A model generated the notes under the pieces. The model searched no databases, was not told the origin of the DNA, and saw only the letters and a program-made list of their open reading frames with translations. Both the position numbers and the translations under genes were made by a program. A stretch of DNA of 12,438 bases, from NCBI GenBank assembly GCA_030666885.1, contig DAOUWY010000028.1:1-12438 (forward strand), read 5' to 3'. Shown here piece after piece: positions 6,989 through 12,438 of the stretch (its first letter is position 1; each line of letters begins with the position of its first letter). The DNA is from Methanosarcinales archaeon (GTDB taxonomy: Archaea > Halobacteriota > Methanosarcinia > Methanosarcinales > Methanocomedenaceae).

Positions 6989-8272
6989 TCACCGTATATT
7001 TGATTTTTCGTGGGTTTCGGATTCTACGATCGGTTCGAACATGAAGTATTTCTCAACATAACCTCTCAATTCCTCATCTGAGATGCTGGATACTCTCAGT
7101 TCCTGATCATAGAGCCGGTGGATATGGTCCTGGATCTCCTTTAACCTGGGGTCTTGTTTCAGTACCTTGGCTTCGACACCCATCAATTCATTCAGGGTCT
7201 CTTCTACCTTATGCCTGAGTACTTCAAGTCCGGATGAATCGCCGATCAGCAACAGCCGCTTCCCGCCCACGAGCTCTGGCAGGTAGGCCTCGTAAGTGAA
7301 TGGGTTTTTGATGACCCCGGCTGTATGTATACCGCTTTCATGGGCAAATATATTCTTACCTACGACGGCCTTGTTGCGTGGCACCCTGATTCCGATCTCC
7401 TTTTCCATGAAGCTGGCAAACTCAGTTACTACTTCCAGGTTATACTTATCAAACCCTTCTATCCTCTCATGCAAAAACAGCACTACTTTCTCTATTTCTG
7501 TGTTTCCGGCACGCTCACCGATACCCAAAAACGTGAGGCTTGACCAGTTGGCACCGTGCCAGTATCCTGCGATTGTGTTTGCCATACCAAGCCCGAAGTC
7601 ATCATGGACATGGGTCTCAATATTCTTGACATTCATTTCGTCATGCAGGTATTTGACCATTGACGGGATGCCATATGGTTCGTCCACACCAACAAATGGT
7701 ATTCCCATGCCAAGGGTATCGCATAAACGGATAATGCAGTCCGGGTCGATCTCTATCAATTTTTCGACAAGCGGGAACACAAAACCGTAGTTATCGGCAC
7801 GGGTCATATCTTCGATATGTGCGCGGGTGCGCAGTCCGTGGTCCACTGCATACTGCAGTGCATCCACGTATTTTTCTTCTGCGGCCTCCCTGTTTTGAAG
7901 TCCCATCTTGTCAATTATATGGGAATCCGAAACTGACATCAGTATGCCGGTTTCTTCTATCCCGTCCATCTCCAGCACAATATCAATGTCATCAGTGTTT
8001 GCCCTGGCCCACCCTGTAACCTCAGGGAACTCGTACCCCTTGTCCAGCATAGATCTGACAGCTTCTTTATCCCTGTGGTTAAAAACAAAGGTTTCCAGTT
8101 TTTCTATTCCGATCTGGTGAAGATACTCAAAAATCTGGAGTTTATGGCTTTTTGACATAACGACACCCGGCATCTGGGAGCCGTCCCTGATCGTACTGTC
8201 GCTGATAAATACCTCCTGCCCTTTGGGGAACTTGATTTTGGGCAGGTCGTCATAGTTTTTGTAGACTTTCAT
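6989..8272 (-). CDS. Probable Re-citrate synthase (isopropylmalate/homocitrate synthase family)
   Basis: The 427-residue protein is a DRE-TIM acyl-CoA condensing enzyme. The signature DSTIRDGSQMPG (25-36) supplies Asp25, Arg29 and Gln33; THVHDDFGLGMAN holds the metal ligands His221 and His223; GIGERAGN (250-257) and HESGIH (311-316) follow. The regulatory C-terminal domain of LeuA is absent, so leucine feedback is not expected. The first motif departs from the DTTLRDGEQ of isopropylmalate, citramalate and AksA synthases in losing the Glu, as Re-citrate synthases do. The next gene (convergent) is an isocitrate dehydrogenase. I therefore favour acetyl-CoA plus oxaloacetate to citrate; homocitrate synthase is the main alternative. 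No ribosome binding site is seen, but a TATA-like box lies about 30 nt before the ATG, so the mRNA may be leaderless. No si-type citrate synthase is in the window. Confidence 0.72.
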   Translation of the reverse strand: MKVYKNYDDLPKIKFPKGQEVFISDSTIRDGSQMPGVVMSKSHKLQIFEYLHQIGIEKLETFVFNHRDKEAVRSMLDKGYEFPEVTGWARANTDDIDIVLEMDGIEETGILMSVSDSHIIDKMGLQNREAAEEKYVDALQYAVDHGLRTRAHIEDMTRADNYGFVFPLVEKLIEIDPDCIIRLCDTLGMGIPFVGVDEPYGIPSMVKYLHDEMNVKNIETHVHDDFGLGMANTIAGYWHGANWSSLTFLGIGERAGNTEIEKVVLFLHERIEGFDKYNLEVVTEFASFMEKEIGIRVPRNKAVVGKNIFAHESGIHTAGVIKNPFTYEAYLPELVGGKRLLLIGDSSGLEVLRHKVEETLNELMGVEAKVLKQDPRLKEIQDHIHRLYDQELRVSSISDEELRGYVEKYFMFEPIVESETHEKSNIR

Positions 8273-8297
8273 CGGGAACTATAATGGATGTGGAAGG

Positions 8298-8306
8298 ATA
8301 AAATAG
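8298..8306 (-). promoter_or_regulatory. TATA-like box of the citrate-synthase gene
   Basis: On the minus strand this reads TATTTTATC, centred about 30 nt before the ATG at 8272. With no ribosome binding site in between, this spacing fits a leaderless transcript. Confidence 0.4.
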
Positions 8307-8368
8307 TTGTTGTTTTGTGTTTGTTAAAATCAAACCTTTCCAGGCTAACATGACTAATCCAGGGGATT

Positions 8369-9000
8369 AACACAACCATTGGTTCTGGAAATCATTATCC
8401 TGTATTAACCCGTGAGGATGTAGAACAGCAGTGGCTACAACGTGCCCTGATGGAAAATGTAGTCTACCTCACATCTGGATATGCCAAGGTCAGCACCACT
8501 CACGTAATACCTGCGCATGCGGGCCCATGAACTGGGTATTGAGACCACAATCATTCATGGTTTATCCATCCTCAATGCTGTACCAGGCCTTACCGCCCTG
8601 CAAAACTACCGCTTTTGCAAATCCACCAGAATCCCTCATCCTTACATCCACAAGTACAAGACAATTATTTCCCATACCCCCCATTATACAATCAGGTCCA
8701 ATCCAGATGGTGGCATGCATACTCTGGTCTTCCTTGATATTGACCCTAAAAAAGGATATGACCATCAACTGGGGCTGTGAACTCCTAATGGAAGTGGATT
8801 CAAAGGAAGGTAAACCAGATATGGAGCACGGCTTGACCATAGGTGTAGCAAGAGCAGGCTCCCCATCACCTGTAGTAGTAGCCTTGCCAATGGTTGAACT
8901 GGCAGATTATGACTTCGGCGACTCCCTGCACATACTTGTGATTCCTGCAGACCTTCATTTCATGGAAGCCGAAGCCCTGGTCCAAGGCATCATTCGGATG
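8369..9000 (+). pseudogene. dphB: Broken diphthine synthase gene (dphB/dph5)
   Basis: The encoded fragments read as diphthine synthase, the SAM-dependent methyltransferase that modifies a histidine of elongation factor 2. They fall in three frames. Frame one (about 8372-8506): VLTREDVEQQWLQRALMEN to STTHV. Frame two (about 8511-8759): LRMRAHELGIETTIIHGLSI, TALQNYRF and HTLVFLDIDPKKGY. Frame three (from 8758): MTINWGCELLMEV, IGVARAGSPSPVV, DYDFG and LHILVIPADLHFMEAEALV. The first shift is one extra base near 8506-8510; the second fits loss of two bases near 8758. The first 45-50 codons, including the FIGLGL region, are missing, the SAM-site GD is changed to GY, and the native stop is lost, so frame three runs on to 9141. 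Many independent lesions make sequencing error an unlikely sole cause. Confidence 0.87.
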
Positions 9001-9151
9001 CTCGAATTAATCATTATTTATGAAATACAGTGTTTTTTTATAATGAAATTTCAGGCGCAAACAGACTTTGATGTAAACTTTGAGATAATTAATCTGAAGC
9101 TTTGTAGTGCTTTTCCAATATTTAGAAAGATAGTTATATGAGATTTAAATC

Positions 9152-9174
9152 GCAGCGGCCCGGTGTGCCGCCGC
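9152..9174. terminator. GC-rich hairpin between convergent units
   Basis: GCAGCGGC (9152-9159) pairs with GCCGCCGC (9167-9174) with one mismatch and a 7-nt loop. It lies between the dphB relic and the end of the DUF4013 gene. No good T-run follows on either strand, so terminator function is only likely. Confidence 0.45.
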
Positions 9175-9184
9175 AATTTGACGT

Positions 9185-9865
9185 TTAAATTCCTTCTTTG
9201 TATATCAGGCCAATTGCTCTACTTGAAAAGATGATTAAATAGGGTTCTACGAGCAAAATTATTAGTATGAATCCCAATAGTGGGATCACTGCCACAATTC
9301 CCGAAACTATTGAAAGTAACATTGCTATAACTATAAGAACAATATACCAAATAATATATTTACCCCAACCAATTGATCCAATCAACTGGAAAATCTCACC
9401 AAATTTAAATGCTGCTCCGAATTCACCTTTATGTGCCATATTTGCAATTGCAATGTTGAGAATAACAACTATGACGAGCCACAGTAATAACCCAACGAAG
9501 GATAATCCTGATCCAAATATAAGGCTGGCATACGCTGCACCACTACCAATCATGTCATAGGATGGAATTGAAGCAATAGTTGACGTAATCCCCACCCCCA
9601 TCACTATCAAGGGTATTACCGAATATACTATCGACACAACTAGATATTTCAAACCATCTATAAACATTGTACCCCAATTATCAAATGCTGGTGGTTCGGT
9701 TCCTTCTTCTGTTGATTCTTTTATTGTTCTTAATGCATATCCAAGCACTAAAAATAAAGGTACAATTAAAATCGAAATTAACAATAATACACCCAGCACA
9801 AGAACTCTTCCTATGTTTCGTGTAGGGTAGCCGAGAGATTCGCTAAATATATTTCCAATATCCAT
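9185..9865 (-). CDS. DUF4013 domain membrane protein
   Basis: The 226-residue protein is very hydrophobic, with about five to six membrane spans (about 18-45, 70-95, 106-140 in one or two passes, 165-190 and 192-212). The motif set LGYALRTIKEST (41-52), PPAFDNWGTMFIDGLKYLVV (58-77) and the late hydrophobic GFIL..LLVEPYLI segment are typical of DUF4013, a family common in methanogens, haloarchaea and other prokaryotes with no known function. The WG.MF.DGLK block lies between spans 1 and 2. The gene stands alone and is AT-rich. No strong ribosome binding site is seen; the sequence around the start is a repeated GGATAT/ATATCC pattern (about 9854-9885) that could be an operator or chance. Confidence 0.75.
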   Translation of the reverse strand: MDIGNIFSESLGYPTRNIGRVLVLGVLLLISILIVPLFLVLGYALRTIKESTEEGTEPPAFDNWGTMFIDGLKYLVVSIVYSVIPLIVMGVGITSTIASIPSYDMIGSGAAYASLIFGSGLSFVGLLLWLVIVVILNIAIANMAHKGEFGAAFKFGEIFQLIGSIGWGKYIIWYIVLIVIAMLLSIVSGIVAVIPLLGFILIILLVEPYLIIFSSRAIGLIYKEGI

Positions 9866-10503
9866 ATTACCATATCCAATATTAAATTCACTTCACTTAT
9901 TATATCATTGTTAATTATGAACGTAATCACTTATTAACTTATTTTATATTAATTAAATTATTTATATAGCAAGTGTCAAGTCAACATCAAAGTGTCTGAT
10001 TATAAGGTGTATTGATAGCGTATTAGGATATATTATAGGGTTGCTTTGACACTAGTTGAATTTTCCTATTGTTAAACCTTTGTGATGCTTCCAAGGTATC
10101 AGGAAGTTCAACTCCTTGCTTTGTTGAGCTCATCAACCATTTCTTACAGTTACGATCAGCGCGCTCTATAACTATGAGTCAAATAAAAATAATGACAGAA
10201 AATCTGGTCATAAGCGAAAGCGTTGAAATCGTATATGAAAAGAAGATTACACTGTGGAACATCAGCAAAGATTGACGCCCCTAAAAAATATAGGGATTGG
10301 AGAGCATATTTCATTATTGTAAAAGACTAATCACTTTATTCAGTCCTACAGCCGGGAAATTGGTTTAATCTAAATACGATTAAACCGGTTTTGGGATGTG
10401 CGGAAAGTAAGTTGCTGCTTTTTCCAAAATCATTTATTATATATGACACATCTAATGACACTACAAATATCGCTGAAGAAAGGCTTTATCAAGGTAAAAG
10501 AAT
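9866..10503. other. Long AT-rich intergenic region upstream of ccmC
   Basis: No complete gene is supported. AGTGTCAA at 9972-9979 and TTGACACT at 10046-10053 form an 8-bp inverted pair 66 bp apart. A plus-strand frame ending at 10275 has an ATG at 10173 that would give 33 residues; a minus-strand stop-free stretch at about 10028-10168 reads protein-like (KQGVELPDTLEAS) but has no start, and may be a gene remnant. The distal part holds an inverted repeat at 10362-10386 and the ccmC promoter. Confidence 0.4.
10362..10386. promoter_or_regulatory. 9-bp inverted repeat upstream of ccmC
   Basis: GGTTTAATC and GATTAAACC form perfect 9-bp arms around a 7-nt spacer, about 50 bp before the TATA-like box of ccmC (TTATTATATATG, about 10434-10445). 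It could be an operator for a dimeric regulator or a hairpin at the end of an upstream transcript; a TTTT run follows nearby. Confidence 0.4.
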
Positions 10504-11265
10504 ATGAAAAACACTAATCACAAAAAATACCTGTATGCTGCCACAATTATCTTCATACTTGCAGCCATCCTTATTATATTCTTATATGCACCTGTACCTA
10601 TAAACCCGGGCGAACGGGGTACATATACCAATCCTGAGGGGCAGGTTAATTATGTGTCCACTGATGCCCAATGGGCGAACTATGTATACAGTTTCCATAT
10701 CGCATATTTCCATATCGCAATAGCCCTTACCTCATACATGGCCTTTTTACTTGTAATGATATTCAGCATCCTCTACCTGCGGGATGGGACACAAAAATGG
10801 GACCTCAAGGCAGCAGCATCGGCTGAGGTGGGTGTAATCTTTGCAGGACTAACCCTCATCTCAGGTTCCATATGGGCCAAGGCGGCATGGGGACACTACT
10901 GGCCGCCCGGAGATATACGGCTCAATACCTCGCTGGTACTGTTCTTCATATATATTGCATACCTCATGGTAAGACAAGCTGTTGACATGCCAGAGAAACG
11001 AGCTCGTCTTAGTGCCGTATTCGGCATTATAGGTTTTATCAGCGTCCCTATCAGTTTCATGAGCATCAGGATATGGTCCGCTGCCCATCACCCGACTGTA
11101 CTGGGTCCGGGCGGCGGCGGAATTACAGGAAGTGCAATAATCATCCCTATGCTCCTGAATATGGTCGCATTTTTCCTGCTGTGTATTTCATTGATAATCT
11201 ATAAAACAGATAATATGACTTTACAGGAAGAACTCATAGCAGCCAAACAAAAGAAAGGCGTTTGA
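10504..11265 (+). CDS. ccmC: CcmC-like haem-handling protein of cytochrome c maturation
   Basis: The 253-residue protein has six predicted membrane spans (about 9-28, 66-91, 107-125, 140-158, 168-188 and 205-227), as CcmC does. It carries the Trp-rich haem-binding signature of the haem-handling protein superfamily, WGHYWPPGDIRL (129-140; usual form WG..W.WD.RLT), and candidate axial haem ligands in the two outer loops: His65 or His70 (YSFHIAYFH) and His195/His196 (SAAHHP). CcmC delivers haem to the chaperone CcmE outside the membrane, so c-type cytochromes are implied. Neither CcmE, CcmF nor the ABC subunits CcmA/CcmB are beside it. The loop after span 1 (30-60) is longer than I recall for bacterial CcmC. 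The start has AAGGT 8 nt upstream. CcsA/CcmF-type relatives are alternatives, but size favours CcmC. Confidence 0.82.
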   Translation: MKNTNHKKYLYAATIIFILAAILIIFLYAPVPINPGERGTYTNPEGQVNYVSTDAQWANYVYSFHIAYFHIAIALTSYMAFLLVMIFSILYLRDGTQKWDLKAAASAEVGVIFAGLTLISGSIWAKAAWGHYWPPGDIRLNTSLVLFFIYIAYLMVRQAVDMPEKRARLSAVFGIIGFISVPISFMSIRIWSAAHHPTVLGPGGGGITGSAIIIPMLLNMVAFFLLCISLIIYKTDNMTLQEELIAAKQKKGV

Positions 11266-11337
11266 TTCTCCCGGCACCAGGCTGGGTTAAGGTTTTTAAG
11301 TACGTTTTATTTGGGTGGCAGCTTGAATTTCGGGCCT

Positions 11338-11445
11338 ATGCTATTGATGAACATGCTGACGCTGGTGGGTTGTTTTATGGGATTTATGGGGATTATATTG
11401 CATTCGATGTCAAGGTTGGTCTATGAATCCGGACTAAATTGAAAG
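11338..11445 (+). CDS. Possible single-span membrane micro-protein after ccmC
   Basis: ATG 11338 opens a 35-residue frame whose middle (LTLVGCFMGFMGIILHSM) could cross the membrane once, followed by a positive/polar tail. It lies 72 bp after ccmC, in the same frame, where bacterial operons often carry the small ccmD. There is no clear ribosome binding site. A competing frame, TTG 11262 to TGA 11426, overlaps the ccmC stop and would give 54 residues (ending YGDYIAFDVKVGL). Only one can be real, and both may be remnants of a longer gene. Confidence 0.22.
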
Positions 11446-11512
11446 CAAATATACTTCAGATTAATTGATAAAAAAACAGGAACTGTGATAAATGTTCTAT
11501 AGAAGGAAGGAT

Positions 11513-11521
11513 TATAAAATA
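11513..11521 (+). promoter_or_regulatory. TATA box of the toxin-antitoxin pair
   Basis: TATAAAATA, preceded by the purine-rich AGAAGGAAGGAT (BRE position), lies about 33 nt before ATG 11551. Transcription would begin close to 11540, giving a very short leader that still includes GTGAT. Confidence 0.55.
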
Positions 11522-11550
11522 TATTAACCTGATATTTAGTAGTGATGATT

Positions 11551-11838
11551 ATGGCAGTGGAAATAAAGAATTCCGGATTTCTAAAAGATTCAGTGAAGCA
11601 TGTGGTCATCAGGACGCTCATGTCAAAATTAAAAGAGATCAATCAGAAGCTGGATGATATTAATGAGAATATGAAATATTTTGAGAAAAAATACGGCATG
11701 CAAACTGAAATATTCTACAAAAAATTTGTGAATGGAGCACTTGAAGACGATATAGACTTTTTTGAATGGAAGGCATCTTATGAGATCTGCAATGAGCTGA
11801 AAGAAGAGAAAGGGATGCTGCTTGAGGCAATCGGATGA
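11551..11838 (+). CDS. Putative antitoxin of a TumA/TumE-like pair
   Basis: The protein has 95 residues if read from ATG 11551. I prefer this start to GTG 11542 and ATG 11545 because GTGAT then sits just upstream as a ribosome binding site. It is highly charged and helical: residues about 15-45 (SKLKEINQKLDDINENMKYF) look like a coiled coil, followed by KKYGMQTEIFYKKFVNGALE and DDIDFFEWKASYE. The pattern KYGM..E.F......DD.DFFEWKA is familiar from small antitoxin-like proteins of archaea and cyanobacteria. No helix-turn-helix is obvious. Its stop overlaps the next start in ATGA, the usual translational coupling of TA genes. Assignment as antitoxin rests mainly on the partner and gene order. 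Confidence 0.65.
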   Translation: MAVEIKNSGFLKDSVKHVVIRTLMSKLKEINQKLDDINENMKYFEKKYGMQTEIFYKKFVNGALEDDIDFFEWKASYEICNELKEEKGMLLEAIG

Positions 11839-12200
11839 TTGATGACTATTTCGGATTTTTAATAACGATTGCTAAAAAGAATCCTTTAGTTAAAAAATTC
11901 CGGCTTATCAAGGAATTTACCGGCGTGAAGAAGGGTTATATCAGATTTGTAATTGAATTTCAAGATAATTCTGAGCTTCATGTTTTTGAATATGTTGATT
12001 CCGGTCTGCATAAACTGGATTATTCTTATCACTGGCAGGACAAGGAAAAAATGTTGATAAAAAGATGGGACAATGCTTTACATCATTCAAATATTGAAAC
12101 ATTTCCTCACCATTTGCATATGGGGGATGATGTTAAGCCATCAGAAGAACCAACGTTTGTAGAAATACTTGAAAAGATTGAAGAAGGTGTTACAGTATGA
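11835..12200 (+). CDS. TumE-family (DUF6516-type) toxin-like protein
   Basis: The 121-residue protein matches the TumE family pattern: a beta-rich N-terminal half (FRLIKEFTG..KGYIRFVIEF, then LHVFEYVD), YSYHWQD (63-69), IKRWDNALHH (75-84), ETFPHHLHMG (88-97) and PSEEP (102-106) before a C-terminal helix. TumE proteins are toxin components of type II toxin-antitoxin modules; the clustered His residues (66, 83, 84, 92, 93, 95) with Arg77 and Asp79 look like a catalytic or metal site, though the mechanism is not something I can state. The start ATG overlaps the upstream stop by four bases. The module may be chromosomal, perhaps acquired: the DNA after it also looks like debris. Confidence 0.8.
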   Translation: MIDDYFGFLITIAKKNPLVKKFRLIKEFTGVKKGYIRFVIEFQDNSELHVFEYVDSGLHKLDYSYHWQDKEKMLIKRWDNALHHSNIETFPHHLHMGDDVKPSEEPTFVEILEKIEEGVTV

Positions 12201-12405
12201 TACAGCCTGCTCTACCGAGCATCCGGTGAGCCACGTGGTGCAGGTGCTTGCGGAGTTGAGTGCCTGCTATGCCCAAGGGCGTGCAGGTAGAATAAAGGAA
12301 CCGCAGATGAACGTACTATTATACCTTTCGGTTTGTTTTGTATAATTCTAACACGTATCATATTCTTTTATTAAGTGGTTTGAGGAGTATCGAGAGTTTC
12401 AGATA

Positions 12406-12424
12406 TCGGGGGCATATCCCCCGA
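12406..12424. terminator. Hairpin at the window edge
   Basis: TCGGGGG (12406-12412) and CCCCCGA (12418-12424) form a perfect 7-bp stem with a 5-nt loop. It may be a terminator or the start of a repeat; the sequence ends 14 bases later. The 200 bases before it, after the toxin gene, hold no recognised gene. Confidence 0.45.
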
Positions 12425-12438
12425 AACCCCCTCTGGCC

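Noticed and set aside
7296..7790. 164-codon plus-strand open frame inside the synthase gene
   Set aside because: It lies opposite the catalytic and HESGIH regions of the minus-strand synthase, whose motifs are intact; it is a shadow.
8431..8757. First half of a 236-codon plus-strand frame over the dphB relic
   Set aside because: Only the part from about 8758 resembles diphthine synthase; the earlier residues are an out-of-frame reading of the same relic, so no real start exists at 8431.
9267..9560. 97-codon plus-strand frame inside the DUF4013 gene
   Set aside because: It is Asn/Pro/Thr/Ile-rich, as expected opposite a hydrophobic membrane protein; a shadow.
10069..10275. 68-codon plus-strand frame before ccmC
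   Set aside because: It starts with TTG without a ribosome binding site and resembles nothing; at best the last 33 codons from ATG 10173 are a peptide, which I cannot support.
12201..12330. Cys-containing frame after the toxin gene (ACGVECLLCPRAC) and an overlapping frame (HPVSHVVQVLAELSA)
   Set aside because: Both are short, end quickly and lack start signals; neither matches a family I know, so they are treated as unassigned or debris.

Overview
The window is archaeal and most likely from a methanogenic or methane-oxidising euryarchaeote of the Methanosarcinales/ANME-2 kind. The reasons are the F420 gene cofE, an archaeal class III (type IV) pilin, an RtcB RNA ligase, a diphthine-synthase relic, TATA-type promoters with weak or GTGAT-like ribosome binding sites, and a CcmC-like haem-handling protein that implies c-type cytochromes. 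A Methanoperedens-like or Syntrophoarchaeum-like source cannot be excluded. No rRNA, tRNA, CRISPR array or intact mobile element was seen.

Layout. 1-198: 3' end of rtcB. 292-2254: a surface-anchored alkaline-phosphatase-superfamily protein followed at once by a pilin. 2255-2926: a decayed intergenic tract with a 56-bp dispersed repeat (second copy at 3582-3637), a 15-bp direct repeat, an inverted repeat and a 24-codon minus-strand relic resembling the start of an acyl-CoA synthetase. 2927-3487: a four-helix DUF1648 membrane protein. 3869-4678 (minus): an LpxH-like metallophosphoesterase. 5021-5782: cofE. 5908-6924: an isocitrate dehydrogenase, convergent with 6989-8272 (minus), an isopropylmalate/homocitrate-synthase-family enzyme best read as Re-citrate synthase; a strong hairpin terminator lies between them. 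About 8369-9000: a broken diphthine synthase gene in three frames. 9185-9865 (minus): a DUF4013 membrane protein. 10504-11265: CcmC-like protein with a possible membrane micro-ORF after it. 11551-12200: a TumA/TumE-like toxin-antitoxin pair. 12201-12438: no recognised gene, and a hairpin at the edge.

How the genes work together. The clearest metabolic pairing is citrate formation plus isocitrate oxidation, which (with an aconitase not in this window) makes 2-oxoglutarate for glutamate; CofE uses glutamate to build the F420 tail. CcmC fits a cytochrome-c-using energy metabolism. The rest is accessory: surface proteins, repeats, relics and a TA module. No clearly new multi-gene system was found. 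The points most worth following are the dphB relic, the citrate-branch pair, the repeat family and the broken tract between the pilin and DUF1648 genes.
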